DNA of 64,000 nt from Hemibagrus wyckioides (lineage: Eukaryota; Chordata; Actinopteri; Siluriformes; Bagridae). The stretch is taken from NCBI RefSeq assembly GCF_019097595.1, contig NC_080732.1:9703905-9767904 (forward strand), given 5' to 3'. The notes beneath the pieces were generated by a model. It worked only from the letters and a program-made list of their open reading frames with translations. It did no database searches and was not told where the DNA came from. This document shows, one piece after another, positions 46,008-57,702 of this stretch (position 1 is the stretch's first letter; each line of letters starts with the position of its first letter). The translations under genes were made by a program, and so were the position numbers.

Positions 46008-47159
46008 CTGTTCAAACACATGCACACACACACAAAACACAAAAACAGAATTACACAAATATTGTTGCAGGGCATTAGACTGTATCCAAAACCAAATTAA
46101 TACCTATTTTCTTATAATTACATTTCCATGAAAAGAAACACATTAATTCTTTACAATCTCACACCTAGACCTTTTAAGTACAAATATCCCAAAAAGATCA
46201 AATACAAAAAGATTCAAATACAGTACTTGCTTTTGACTGGCTATCAATTAATTACATTGCAGTTCATTTTTCCCTCATTTGAAATAACTGATCACTGATA
46301 ACTGAAAGAAAATAAGACAGAAAGCAAGAAAGACAGACAGACATTTTTAGGACATTCAGATGATGTGAAAGTCCTGTATCCCAATTCATCTAAAAGCTGG
46401 TCATCGGGGTTGAGATGGATGAGAACCAACCGTGGCTAATCACATCTTATTTGGATCTCACTTTTTGCACAGGGGCATTCTCATGCTGGAACATATTTGG
46501 GCCCTTCAGTTCCAGTGAAGGGACCACATAATATTAAAGCATACCGAGAAATTCTATATAATTGCATATAAATGTTACAGGTTAGTGTGCAAAGCATCGG
46601 AAATGCAAATGCAAAGGGAATTGTACTTGGGCAAGCTACATATATGATGCCGAGTTAGTTAAATACCTAGTGGGATTATTGCTATTTTGACATGACAGGG
46701 TCATAACTCGTAAGACATGGAAAATGCAATTGCAAATTAACTTTGCTTTTGCTGCTATTATGTGTTAAGAAATGGTAATACACAATTTGTATTTTCATTT
46801 AAATTAAAATATGTTAAATGTCACAGTTCAAGCATCTATAAATACAAAACGTAATTGCTGATACAATGGCAAGTACCATTTTGAGTTCTTTTTTGACAAC
46901 TGCTCCCCCTCACAGCCAGTTAGCTTTTGGAATTATTCATGGTCAACCAATCAAACCTATTAAATAATGCAAATTGCGCATACACTGTGTTCTTGAGAAG
47001 CATGTACACGGATTTGTACCAGAGTTTGTGAAACGAGAGGAACAGAAAAGTAACCCAGACACATGTATATGTATATGCAGGGGCATCTTAAGTGGTGGGA
47101 AAGGGGTGGCTGAGTAGGGCCCTGGCATCTGAGGTTATGGGCATCTGAAATTATTATTT

Positions 47160-47675
47160 CACACTTATGCAATCTTCAGATTTGAACCCTATTGAAAACC
47201 TCTGGAATGTCATCAAGAGGAAGATGGATGGTCACAAAGCAAAGCTGAGCTGTTTGCTTTTTTGCAAAAAGAGTGGTATAAAGTTACCCAACAGCAATGT
47301 GAAAGACTGGTGGAGAGAATGCCAAAACACATGCAAATCGGGGTTATTCCACCAAATACTGATTTCTTAATCTTATTTAGCCAAAGCATTAACACAGTTT
47401 GTTTACAAATTATTTGCATTTTGTTTTATTTGAGTTATTAAAGCTCTGCAAATACTGGATGATCTTGGGTTATTTTGATGTGTTGTCATTTCCTTTAAAT
47501 ATAAAAGGAGAATAACAATAGTTATATTTTGAATTTAGGAGAAATATTGTCAGCAGTTCACAACAAATCAAACAAAACTGTTCATCTCACCAATACATGC
47601 ATGTGTAAGAAAAAAACATAAAAAACATAAGAAACTGATTATTTTGCAGTGGTCTCTTATTTTTTTCCAGAGCTG
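47160..47675 (+). mobile_element. Tc1-like transposon 3' end
   Basis: Reads [20 protein letters not shown] (about 47,172), the block holding the catalytic Glu, then C-terminal remains (TQQQCERLVERMPKHMQIG) in a shifted frame, and finishes with the inverted-repeat end 'gcagtggtctcttatttttttccagagctg' before TA at 47,676. Confidence 0.8.
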
Positions 47676-47679
47676 TATT

Positions 47680-47960
47680 TATTCACTCATTCATCTTAAG
47701 TGAATGCTTTCTCATGATCAGGGTCGCAGTGGATCTGGAGTAACAAACTGGAGTAAAAAAGTGGATCTCAAACAAAATGAGGGAGAATTTTCGGGGCACC
47801 AATCCATTGCATACACACATTCACATCTAAATAGAATTTAGCATAGCCAATACACCTACCTGAATGTTTTGGTAAAGAAAAGAGAACATGGATAGAGCCC
47901 ATTTCAAAACGGAGAAAACGAATCTCCAACAAAACTCCACTCAGTAATCGGAGCATAAAT
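47680..47960. repeat. dispersed fish repeat
   Basis: 'cagggtcgcagtggatctggag', 'gcaccaatccattgc', 'tagcatagccaatacacctacc' are phrases of a repeat common in fish intergenic DNA. Non-coding. Confidence 0.45.
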
Positions 47961-48167
47961 ATCGCTCCCCAATCCTTGAATCACGTGCTCGGAGATGTTG
48001 TCCAGGCTGAAGTCCAAATGGAATTGTCACCATCTAGCGCTTCCTGACTGCACTTCTGTTTGACTGTTGTGCAACTTATGAGTCAAAGTCCACAAGTTCA
48101 AACGCTTTTTGAAACTATATAAACAGTTACTGTTAATTACTAAATACAACAAAACATACACACTAAC

Positions 48168-48267
48168 CTTATGAGCACCAGGAAGCAAAGATCCAGGAGG
48201 TTTCTTTCTGAGTACAAAGCTCTTATTTGGTGTTTGAATTAGAAATGTCGGATTGGACTGACCATAC
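48168..48267 (-). CDS. acad11: acad11 exon 2
   Basis: Acceptor TTACAG above 48,267; donor GTTAGT below 48,168. Completes Arg, then 33 codons YGQSNPTFLIQTPNKSFVLR...GSLLPGAHK. Human has KSNPTFYLQ..YVLRKKPPGSLLPKAHQ: the nucleotide-binding beta strands and conserved Lys. Confidence 0.96.
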
Positions 48268-48356
48268 CTGTAACAAGCAAGATAAAGTGCAAACAGATTT
48301 AAAACGCAGCTCATAATTCAGGGACATAAACTCTGTACATACATGAAAGTTCATAC

Positions 48357-48481
48357 CTGTATTGCCGCAAGGAAAACTGACTGTTTTCCGAAACGCTCTG
48401 AAGTCTCCCTGTCAAATACCTATGCAGTTTCTTTACGTGAAAAACATGCTGCTGGCGAACAGGGGTCGTCTGTTCATCCAT
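48357..48481 (-). CDS. acad11: acad11 exon 1 with start codon
   Basis: ATG at 48,481-48,479; donor CAG/GTATGA at 48,357/48,356. 41 codons plus AG: MDEQTTPVRQQHVFHVKKLH...NSQFSLRQY. No in-frame ATG lies further upstream in the same open stretch, and the downstream phase and the human-like FSLRQYR..SNPTF junction support this start. No obvious N-terminal mitochondrial presequence; the N-terminus is neither Arg-rich amphipathic nor hydrophobic. Confidence 0.93.
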
Positions 48482-48800
48482 AGTTGCTGTGATTCGAAGC
48501 TACAGACGAATCAGTATTGATGTTTTGATTGAGAACTAATCTTTTAAATCAACGAATCATTCTCATCCTCAATCTCCTACATGTACCGTCTCATATTTCT
48601 CGTTCACTTAAGTCCCGCCTGTATAAAACACGTGACTACCTTTGGCCATTTTCCTCATCTAGGGTGCGTTCCAAATCAATCTTACGTACCAAACTTGTTA
48701 AACCATAGCAAACAGTAGTACAGGACTAGGAGCCTTTGATAGCGGGCATTTTGGGAGGGTCGAGATTTGGTTGTGAGTCCATCCTGGTAAGATCGTATGT
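48482..48800 (-). promoter_or_regulatory. presumed acad11 promoter region
   Basis: Upstream of the start codon. GTCACGTG (48,629-48,636 on the reverse strand), an E-box of USF/TFE type, lies ~150 bp from the ATG next to GC-richer sequence. Transcription start not visible. Inference from position only. Confidence 0.35.
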
Positions 48801-49060
48801 AACTGGTTTTATGTTCAGTCAGTAAGGCTTCTGGTAAGGATCAAACCAAGACTGACTATGAAATACTGTAGTAAAAATCAAATAAATAAATATGTCAATA
48901 ATTCAAATAATAAAATGAGTAAATACAATATATACATGTGTCATGTATTGTGAAATATAATACTAAATTATAAAAGATTTAGTCTTAATCATTTTCATAA
49001 TAACACACTATCGTGATAAATGATTTCAACAATAACCTTGAGTGTTTTTTCCGAAAGCTT
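48801..49060. other. intergenic, AT-rich
   Basis: No feature recognised. A short Tc1-MITE-like word set ('gcttttccaatatattttagaatgtagctgtaggg') begins near 49,055. Confidence 0.4.
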
Positions 49061-49124
49061 TCCAATATATTTTAGAATGTAGCTGTAGGGATTTGTGCTC
49101 ATTCAGAGTATTAGGGAGGCCTGA

Positions 49125-49500
49125 CATTCCAGTTTATCCCAAAAGACCTGCCTGATCCAACCTGATGCCTTACCTCTGGTGACTTGCTGCTTGGTGGTGC
49201 TCAGTGCTGCTGGGGATAGATCTGCATGGACAGCTTGTGACCCAGGGGACTGCTGTGGATAGAACCACTTGGAAACTATGGCCCCACATTGATCTGGTGT
49301 TGCAGCAGTCGGTTTTGCTCCAGGGTCTCCTTAATTAAAAATTTGAAGACTTCAGCGGGAAGGAATTAGTGTTATATCGATAATGAACTCAGATCTTTAT
49401 GTTGGCTATAAGTTGCTTAAAAGTTCCTGGTTGCACAACTCCACTTGACTATACAGTAGCTGCAGAAAAGACATTATTTATAATCACACTCTCCTTTGTT
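49125..49500 (+). mobile_element. L2 LINE 3' UTR fragment
   Basis: 'cttggtggtgctcagtgctgctgggg', 'agcgggaaggaattagtgtt' and 'gaactcagatc' match the other L2 3' UTR copies at 13,890 and 57,830. Degenerate end. Confidence 0.65.
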
Positions 49501-49869
49501 ACCCAAATGAACTGAATTGATTCATCTCAAACGTTTGTTGTGGAAGTTTGGAGAAAATGGCACACTGGTAGCCATGGGCAAGAGTAAAAAGATTCACAAT
49601 TTATTTGCACTGCTGTGCAGCTAGACCCAAAGCTTTTTGTGAAACATGAAAGAGGAAGGGCATTCATTACAGTGAATATTTATAATCATGATTAAAACAG
49701 GAAAGCAAAGGAAGAAACATTGTGTCATTGACTACATTATAAACGGCTGATCATAATAACCTTAGCAAGGTCTGCCTAAACTGATTCTTATCTTTGAGTC
49801 TCACCATCTTGTCTCCAGTACATTCTGACCCTCTAATTTTTTAACATTTTTTGTCCCTCTAATAAATTC

Positions 49870-50190
49870 CCTCTGTAGAACATGGTTAGGATGGGGGGAG
49901 GGAGATGGCTTTCCTCAGCCTCAAAAGGAAGTAGAGACGCTGCTGGGCTTTCTTGCTGATGGAGCTGGTGTTGAGTGACCAGGTCAACATTTCTGCCAGA
50001 AAAATACCAAGAAATTTGGTGCTTTTGACAATCTCCACAGATGATCTGTTGATGTACAGTGAAGAATGGCCACTATGTGCTCTCCTAAAGTCAAATCTCT
50101 TCAGAAAAAAACGTTCAGAAACAGGCTGTTGGCTTTACACCAGGCTGTTAGCTGTTGCACCTCCTCTCTGTATGCTGACTTGTTCTTCCT
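49870..50190 (-). mobile_element. Rex1/CR1-like LINE reverse-transcriptase C-terminus
   Basis: The minus strand reads HSSLYINRSSVEIVKSTKFL (about 50,070 down), TWSLNTSSISKKAQQRLYFL (about 49,985 down) and LRLRKAI, the KKAQQRLYFL block being typical of fish Rex1/CR1-type LINEs. Two frameshifts upstream. Confidence 0.7.
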
Positions 50191-50194
50191 GATA

Positions 50195-50434
50195 AATCAT
50201 GTTATGTGTGTATGATAGTTCCCATAGCTGTGACCAAACAGGCCATCGCCCAGTATTGTAAAAATTTCTACTGTATAGGGAAGCAGAGCTGGTCTAATAG
50301 AAAGAAGCACTCTGCTTCCCTATACAATAGGATTTTTTGGGTTACAGCCTGCAGCTCTCTACCATTGCCCTTCATGGGGCTCATTGTGTGTTTGGTCACA
50401 GCCATGGAAACTATCCTACACACATAGTATGATT
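50195..50434. repeat. large imperfect palindrome (foldback element)
   Basis: Outer arms of ~45 bp: 50,195-50,239 against 50,390-50,434 ('tgtgtatgatagttcccatagctgtgaccaaac' type, few mismatches). Inner arms: 'tgtatagggaagcagag' (50,273-50,289) against 'ctctgcttccctataca' (50,310-50,326). No protein. Confidence 0.85.
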
Positions 50435-50640
50435 CATTTGTAACCATTCTGGCAGTATAGTTAGCAAATTGCTAGTATGTGTTTTAATACACATCTCTGC
50501 AAGGTTTGTTATCTGGGGCACTCATCATCTTCGGAGGTTGCATTCTTTTCTGTTAATAGACAAATTAACACTATCAAAACAGTGCCCCTAAAAAGTGCCC
50601 CTAGAACCATCCAGACGATTTTGGGGGGTGATGTTCCTCA
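50435..50640. other. intergenic, unrecognised
   Basis: Nothing identified. Ends with 'gtgcccctaaaaagtgcccctag', a short direct repeat near 50,582-50,606. Confidence 0.4.
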
Positions 50641-52300
50641 TTCTAAAAGCAGGCCAAACTTGTTCTTAACTTGTCTATGATCATGTGTCTAAAAAAGTGT
50701 GGATCTGTTGCTCTCTCTGCCACCTTCACCGCAGTCTGATTGTTCTGAAGTACCAGAAACAGTTCCAGCCACACCCTGGCTTTCCAGATTTTCCTCCTAA
50801 AATGCTTCACCACCACCCAATCTCCTGGCTTCTGATCATGCAGATCTGTTTGCATCCCAATACAATAATGGCTTTTCCCAATACAGGCCTGTCATGGATA
50901 AAATATAGAACTGAACGGCGCTTAAGCGGGGACAGACAGAACTGACGGGGGTTCATCTGGGGTTCATCCATAGAACAATAATAGACAGAACTGTGCTTAA
51001 ACAGGGATCACTCATAGACATGTGTGGTAATTGTCACATCACTTTCAACACATCTGTGTCTGCCTGTGGCATTATCTCAACTGATCTGTCAGCTAAGGCT
51101 ATTCAGTTCAAGGGAATAAAATAGGGTTTTATTGTAGATAACACAGTGGGTTCTGAACTGGGTTTCCAACCAAAGGTTTTCACACATTTCAGTGTCCACT
51201 CTCCTAAGTCTTCCCATTACTCTTTTTGATGTTTTGATAATGACACATAATGACACATGTGGGTGTGAATTCTCCATAGTGGATGGGTGTGTCTTTCCTG
51301 GGCTTCTAAAGAGATTTACTTCTACAGTGCACCTGTGATTAATACAAATACACTAATACAAATTCTTCAACAATAACCTATCTGCTTGTTTCCATTTTTC
51401 AAACCATTCTTGTTCATAATGTGCATCTGGTTTCATATGTATGTGAGCTGTGCAGTGCAGATCATGTGTGCCCATGTGCATGTAGGGTCAGTAAGCACCT
51501 TATCTATGAGAGCTTGGTTTTCTGAATTCACTGAAAAGGTGCTGAGCTTTCACTCATGCACATTCAGAAGAGGTCTTGGGTCACAATTAATGCAGTCGAA
51601 TTCAATTTGTTGATTTATCCATTTAGAGTACTAATAAGGCTCATTCCTAATTTGACAATTAAATCCCTGCCCATCAGATTAATAGGACAACATTCAGACA
51701 GCAAAAAAGAACATTGGAATGATCTTTGATCATCTCCAACATGCCTTAAGGGAGCTGTGACTTTTTCTCTCATATTAACCCCAGATGCTTCTAGTGAATT
51801 CAAAAACCTACCACTCATTTTTGGTATCTGTTTAAATTAATCAATTTTTAGCACAGCATTTCCTGCACCTGGATGTTCTAAAAACATGTTTTTTTCCTTC
51901 TACATTCAATGTGTGCTTTGGCATGTGCTTAAAGGCATCTAAAGTGCTTATGTGCCTTGTGGGCAATGTTTCTTCTCTAAGAAGTCAATAGCATTCAGTT
52001 AGCTGAAGCGCTGAATCACCCATCCCTTCAGGACTGCCCTCCTCGACCTGAGGTGCTGAGGATCAAGGATCCTCCTCATCATTCCTCTTAGGACAGTCTT
52101 TTGCTAAGTGATCTTCTGCTCCACAAATAAAGCATCCACTCTCTCTCTTTGTTTCTTCCCCCTCTGCCTTTACCTCTGCCTCTTCCTCATTGTCCTCTTC
52201 CTCAATGTTGTCAAGTTTTTCCTCCTAGGGGCATCACTTGCACCATTTTGACTTGATTTTTGTGAGCTTGTGCTTCATGAATAGCATGCTGTTCAATGAG
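50640..52300 (-). mobile_element. endogenous retrovirus remnant (gag-pro-integrase pieces)
   Basis: On the minus strand, in viral order: a gag nucleocapsid zinc knuckle Cys-X2-Cys-X4-His-X4-Cys (CFICGAEDHLAKDC, about 52,130 down); a protease C-terminal segment (CCPINLMGRDLIVKLG, about 51,690 down); and an integrase C-terminal SH3-like segment (PGDWVVVKHFRRKIWKAR, about 50,825 down). Reverse transcriptase and env were not seen, so most of pol is deleted, and stops interrupt the pieces. The motif set is that of gamma/epsilon-like fish retroviruses. LTRs not delimited. Clearly inactive. Confidence 0.75.
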
Positions 52301-52608
52301 GCTCAGTTTCCCTGTTTCTCAAATGCACCTCATATGCTGTCACTTGCCCCTCACTAATGTCATCTGAGGGAGAAAGTCTGTAAGGCGGTGAAGGTAGGAC
52401 TGTTAAATATAAGATCTCTTGTATCTAAAGCACTTATTGTCAATTAAAATGATTACTGATCAGAAGTTTAGTGTTCTATTCTCAACAGAAACATGGATTA
52501 AACCAAACGATTATATTGCATTAAATGAAGCTTTGAAGCTTGGTCAGTTATACTGTAGGTATGTACATCAGCCATTCCTAATAGGCAGGCTTGGCTGATA
52601 TATGTATA

Positions 52609-52609
<1 letters not shown>

Positions 52610-52691
<82 letters not shown>

Positions 52692-52698
52692 TTGCCAC

Positions 52699-52752
<54 letters not shown>
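52610..52752. repeat. (TA)n microsatellite
   Basis: Two long (TA)n runs (52,616-52,689 and 52,701-52,754) separated by 'tcattgccacat'. Confidence 0.95.
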
Positions 52753-52756
<4 letters not shown>

Positions 52757-52768
52757 GTGGCAATGATA
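52687..52768. repeat. perfect palindrome with TA core
   Basis: TATCATTGCCACATTATA.. at the left is repeated exactly in reverse as ..TATAATGTGGCAATGATA at the right, with (TA)n between, so the whole 82 bp is self-complementary. Confidence 0.9.
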
Positions 52769-52850
52769 AACTAGGTGCCATACAAAAATCTAGATGTAAA
52801 CTCAACATGTTTGAAGTTCTTTATACTAACTTAACATATGTAGCCAAAAA

Positions 52851-55800
52851 AAAGTCGACAGAGTTGACTCTGCCAATTGTTATTTACAGAACTCTGTGAA
52901 TTTCACTGTTGATCAATGAAGGCTGGTATATATGGCAGCGTCTCAAAGTTTGGAAAACTTAATGTGGAGGCATGGAATTAAAATTATCCCCACGGAGTGC
53001 TGCTCTGTTGGGGAATTCACTATTGCAGTTGCAGAAGTAGTTGGATACACTAGTATCTTGTCCGCAGCTAGAATAAATAGTGCGATAGTGATTTTTTTGG
53101 ACAATGTGGAGAAAGTTTAATTGTAGTAAATGGGATTGTTGTAAATAATGAGTCTACTCAGGTAATGCCTTTGATCCAGCCGGCAAAAAAATAATGATTT
53201 CAAACGTACCACAATTTATTCGGGATGACATGATTGAAAGAGAACTGATGAGGCATGGTAAAACTGTGTCTAAAATCAGGAAGATCCCCATAGGCTGTAG
53301 ATAACCTCAGCTAAAGCATGTGGTATTTTTTAGGAGGTAGACACACATGATAATGAAAACGAGAAGCTAAACCTGGCCATAAAATTTAAAGTAGATTATT
53401 TTGATTATGTGATTTATGCCACCTCAGAGAACATGATGTGTTTTGGCTGTGGACAGGAGGGACATGTAATTCCAACCTGTCCTGAGAAGGTTAATCTGGT
53501 AGTACCACAATGAAAATAGAAGTAACTCACATAGCAGATGGGTCTGGGCCAGATTTGGCATTGAGCCGGCAATGAGTTCTGGCATGGCAAGTGGTGTGTC
53601 AACCAGATGTAGACCAGGTCTGGCAGTGATGGCACTGTTTATATGATGGCATACCAGATGTGCCCCAGTTATGGTTTGGTTTATGTGGGGTGGGCCAGTG
53701 CTGGCCTTGTGCTGGCCCATGTTTGGCCCAACTCACCAAAGGGCCGTCATTCTTTGTGGTATGTGGGCCGAGTGTAAGTGCATTGTGTGGGCCAGATCTG
53801 GACCAGAATTATTTTGCTATCTGGAAAGGAGCAGACAACTGTAGATAAAAATGAAGAACAGAAACAGGTAGAAATTGGTGAAGAGTTGAGTGTTGACACA
53901 GGAAAAAGGGATGTTATTGAAAATGGAGAACCTAGTAAAGAAAGGTTGAATGACATGGTGGATAAAGTTGGAGTACTGTGGAAGAAGGCAATACAATTGT
54001 GGATGGCAGCTTCGGTAGTGTAGAAGGGTATGGAAGACACTGAAATGGTAGATGATCGCAGCACATTTAAAACACCTGCAATGAAAAGGAAAATGAAGAA
54101 AAAATGTCATGGGAAGAGGGCGAGGAGGGAAAAATGTCATGGGAAGACTGACGATTCAATGTAAAAAAAAAAAAAAAAAAAAAGGTGATGAAAACAGTCA
54201 GAGTCAAATGGACTCAGATAGGAGTGATATTGTTAATGAGTCTGCCCCAGAAAGTGGGAGCGAATCTTCAGGTTCGGTGTGCTCAGTCTCACAGAACAGA
54301 TAACAGAAGTGCTTATACACTTGAGAAAGTCAGAAAGTTCCTACAGATAACTAAAGGAATGAAATTAGTGAAAGTGGAGGATTATTTCCTAGATTGATAG
54401 CTGTTTCTTGATATACCCAGAATCCTGATGAAAGAAAGGGGCACAAATAGTCTTACTTATCAGTTAGTTCACAGATTGAAGAAAATTGTGCAAAAGCTCA
54501 AACTGAATATACTGAATGATGAATTTGAATCGGAATGATTTTTTTTTACCTTTCTTGTGTGTATTTTGGTTTGCTCATGTCTGATCCTTATCCATTCTTT
54601 TATGAGCGCGATAAATGCGGGCACACTAAACATAAATGGTGCGTGAGAATATAGAAAGAGAATGATGCTTTTTGAACTAATAAAAAAAAGAGATATGTAA
54701 TGTTGGTACAGGAAACACATAGTAACATTCAAAATGAGTAATGGAATGGGATGGTGAAGCTATTTTGAGTCATAAAACCCCATCTAGTGTTGTTGTAGCT
54801 ATACTTTTTCAAAAACATTTTTAAACCTTTATCATATGAGGTTGAACATATTGTTGAAGGTCAACTATTGAAAGTCAGAGCAAAATTTAAAAATTTTCTT
54901 AAAAGTTTATGCTCGTCTTTTTTGTACAGAAAGGGTTTAAGAAGTTAAATTATTTCTCTTTCTGGTATTAATCAAGGAGAGTTTATGTTAATTGTACAGC
55001 AGATTACAAAATTGATAGGAATCATAAGGAACCTCATGTAGCATCTCAACATGAACTACTGAAGCTTAGTACTGAACAGGATATCTGCAGAATCTTGCAT
55101 AAAAATATACAATATAGACAATATACGTGGGCACAGGTGAGAGAATAATGTATTACTTTGGCTAGCCTGGATAGAATTTATTGCTTTAAACATCATTTTA
55201 ATACTGTACAGAAATGTGTCATTTAACTGTAAGTTTTACAGTAAAGAGTGCTTATTGGCACTTTAATGTGTCATTGTTACAGGACAAATTCTTTGTTAAG
55301 ATGTTCATGTTTTGTGGGAGAAAGTTTGTCGAAAGAAACTCCGACAGTGGCAGGATTATGGTAAAATGGAGATACAGCAACTGTGCCCAAGTACACTTTC
55401 AATGTTACTAGAGACATTTCCCTGGCAACAAGAGATCTAGAGACTGAAATTGTGGAATTGCAAAATTCAGTAGTGTCTACAAAAAAACAAAGACATATTG
55501 AGCCTCTCAATATGGCATAAAAACACAGGGGGCACTGGTTTGCTCTCAGTTTGTACAGAACAGATGGATGGCCCAACCAAGTTTTTCTTTAGTTTCGAAA
55601 AAAGAATGGGCAAAGTAGATATATTCACTCTCTATATTCATCAACTGCAGAAGACATAAAAGAGCACGATGAAATTAGGAAAAGAGCCGTTCTGTTGTCA
55701 AGCGAGAGCGAAAGTGAGAGTCCAGAGGTGGATGAGCCAGCCAATTCATTTAATACAGGGTTGCCGAAAGTGTCAATTCTGAACTTCAGAGGACCATTTC

Positions 55801-57702
55801 ACCAAAAGAATTGCAGATTGCACAGCAGAGCATGGAATGTTGCAGGGCACCTTGAATCGATGGTCTCCCAGTAGATTTTTCCAAGTTCTTTTGGTCAGAA
55901 ATAAGGGTATGATTTGCTCGCAGTTCTTAATGAAAACCCTAGCTGATAGACTGTTGCCAGTGAGCTGCAGAAGGACAGTCAAATCCTACCAAATAAAGGA
56001 GATCTAAAAGATATAAAGAACTAGCAACCTGTTTCGCTTCTGTGCTCCGATCTAAAAATTTTGGCTATTAGGTTGAGGAAGGTGCTTGGTCAGGTCATTC
56101 ATCATGACCAGATATATTGTGTGCCGAATAGATCTATTTTTTATAACATACATTTAATTTGAGACATCTTGAACATCTCAAGATTGTTGAATTTAATGTT
56201 GAATACTGGACTTATATATATAGATCAGGAAAAAGCATATGACTGGGTTGAGCACAGCTATCTCTGACACACACTGGGGGAGTTTGGATTCAGCTCAGGC
56301 TTTATTGATATGATAAGGGTTTTGTATCAGGACATTGAGAGCATGCTGCATGTGGCATTGCCCTAACCCTAACTGGAATGTTATATGCCTTGACAATTGA
56401 ACCTCTGCTTGTGAAAATTAGAAATGGTATTGAAGGCTGGTCTATTTCCTACTCCAGTGAAAAAGTAATACTGTCAGGCTATGCTGCTGATATTATTGTT
56501 TTAATTGATGATCAAAATTACATAATGGTGTGAAAGAAAACTACTAGAAATTTTTGGGCTTATTTCCTATGCCAGAGTAAATTGGTCAAAGAGTGAAGCA
56601 GTGATATGTGGAGTTCTGCAGATCCTCCCAAACTTCCTGGAGCCCTGACCTGGAAAAGAGATATTTGGGAGTGTATATTGGAGATAATGCTATAATGCAA
56701 AAGAACTGGGAAGGTGTTTTAGAAAAGGTTAAAGGAAGGTTAAAGAAAAATGGTTGTGGCTTTTACCAAAAATGTCATACAGAGGATGATAGCTGTAAAT
56801 AATCTGGCTGCATCAAAATTATGGCACCATTTGCCCTTAGTTGGTCCTCCTAGTGGATAAAAACTGCAAACCATTATACTGGATTTCTTTTGGAGCAGAT
56901 TTCATTGGATATCCCCTAGCATACTCTTTCTTTCCAGGGAGAAGGGGGACTAGAACTTATTCATCTGGCCAGCAGAAGAGCAGCCTTCAGACTTGAGTTT
57001 ATACTGAGATATTTAACAAGACCTGCAAATCTTGTGTGGAGAAAATATAATAAGAATATAAATTCTGAACTTTTTTTTAATGGACTCTAGCAACCTGCAA
57101 ACTAACACACTGTCTTTTTAAGAAATGGAGGCAAGACACAACATCTTTGTATTGGCTGCTGTGGGAAACGCTTGTTCATGAAGCGAGGTTGGATGTGGCT
57201 TTTGAAACCACACCAGGGCTATCTCAAATTTTATACTCATCTAAGCTAAAGCTACAAAATTTAATGAACTATGGTGTCCCTGAACTAAGCAATGCTCAAG
57301 CAGAGGCATCACATTTGGGAGTTCAGTCAGAACAACACATTGGTAAAGTGTTAGATTTATTAAAGGTTAAGAGCAGAAAACACACCTTATTGTAGAAATA
57401 TTACAATGGGAAAGTGACTCTTATTACTTCAGATCCCTTTCCAAAAATTGTAATCACCCCTGATCTAAAAAGTCTAACTGGGACCTTTTTGGATTTGTAA
57501 AGGCTAGAGAACTTGTCCTTTCAAGATGTTCAAAGTAAAATTCTATAAAAATGTTGTATAAAGCTTTTAAATAGCCTTAAGGACAGGAAGTATGCAGTGT
57601 GGAGAGAGAACTTGGGGATAGAAGATAATGTACAACCAGTATGGAAATTGCATTTATGATGAAATAAAGTCAATTTGAAAAACTCAAAAAAAAAAAAAAA
57701 AA
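52851..57702 (+). mobile_element. Tx1/L1-type LINE with polyA tail, degenerate
   Basis: ORF1 part: MAASQSLENLMWRHGIKIIP (52,932) and a zinc knuckle CFGCGQEGHVIPTC (about 53,440). ORF2 part: endonuclease-like traces near 54,640-54,750; reverse transcriptase ..PVSLLCSD near 56,030, DQEKAYDWVEHSYLW (about 56,225), a GYAADIIV catalytic motif (about 56,480; YADD changed to YAAD) and ..KRYLGVYIGDN (about 56,655). The C-terminal WK.. region runs to ~57,650 and polyA at 57,686-57,702. A short MITE interrupts ORF1 (53,527-53,822). Stops throughout. Confidence 0.85.
53527..53822. repeat. short inverted-end repeat inside the LINE
   Basis: Left 'catagcagatgggtctgggccagatttgg' and right (reversed) 'agatagcaaaataattctggtccagatctgg' are related. 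Internal words 'gccagatgt/accagatgt' and 'ctggcc' recur many times. No coding. Interrupts the LINE after the zinc knuckle; target duplication not clear. Confidence 0.6.

Larger units (their letters stand above)
46008..48167. other. acad11 intron 2
   Basis: Contains a Tc1-MITE fragment (about 46,480-46,600, 'tcagttccagtgaagg', 'taaagcataccgagaaattctat'), a Tc1 transposase tail (47,160-47,675) and a dispersed repeat (about 47,680-47,960). Between 46,600 and 47,160 nothing is recognised. Confidence 0.55.
572..48481 (-). other. acad11: acad11 gene locus, exons 1-15 (3' part beyond the left edge)
   Basis: Fifteen exons on the minus strand were placed by GT-AG sites, phase continuity and match to the remembered vertebrate ACAD11 protein. 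Coding sizes from exon 1 are 125, 100, 126, 162, 165, 142, 122, 107, 115, 78, 139, 108, 99, 70 and 86 nt. Known for the family: an N-terminal APH-like kinase domain fused to an acyl-CoA dehydrogenase domain, linked to peroxisomal/mitochondrial fatty-acid oxidation and, with ACAD10, to 4-hydroxy acid breakdown. Seen here: the kinase motifs HGDFRIDN (about residues 212-219) and LDWE (233-236), and the dehydrogenase motifs MTEPDIASSDAT and KKWWSSG (about 524-530). No nonsense codon or frameshift occurs in the joined exons, so the gene looks intact. About 200 C-terminal residues, including most of the FAD-binding helical domain, must lie off the left edge. ACAD10 is the closest alternative, but it carries an extra N-terminal hydrolase domain that is absent here. 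Confidence 0.95.
52385..52850 (+). mobile_element. L2 LINE endonuclease fragment
   Basis: 'gactgttaaatataagatctctt', 'taaagcacttattgt', 'gtgttctattctcaacagaaacatggattaaac' mirror the L2 start at 6155-6255 (RTV.YKISCI; same gene segment). The segment is interrupted at 52,600-52,770 by a (TA)n palindrome and continues 'gataaactaggtgcc'. Confidence 0.75.

Noticed and set aside
48482..49000. Search for a head-to-head uba5 promoter partner as in mammals
   Set aside because: No UBA5-like coding sequence was found on the plus strand upstream of acad11.
52498..52698. 66-codon minus-strand open frame of repeated Tyr-Ile
   Set aside because: Direct translation of the (TA)n microsatellite.
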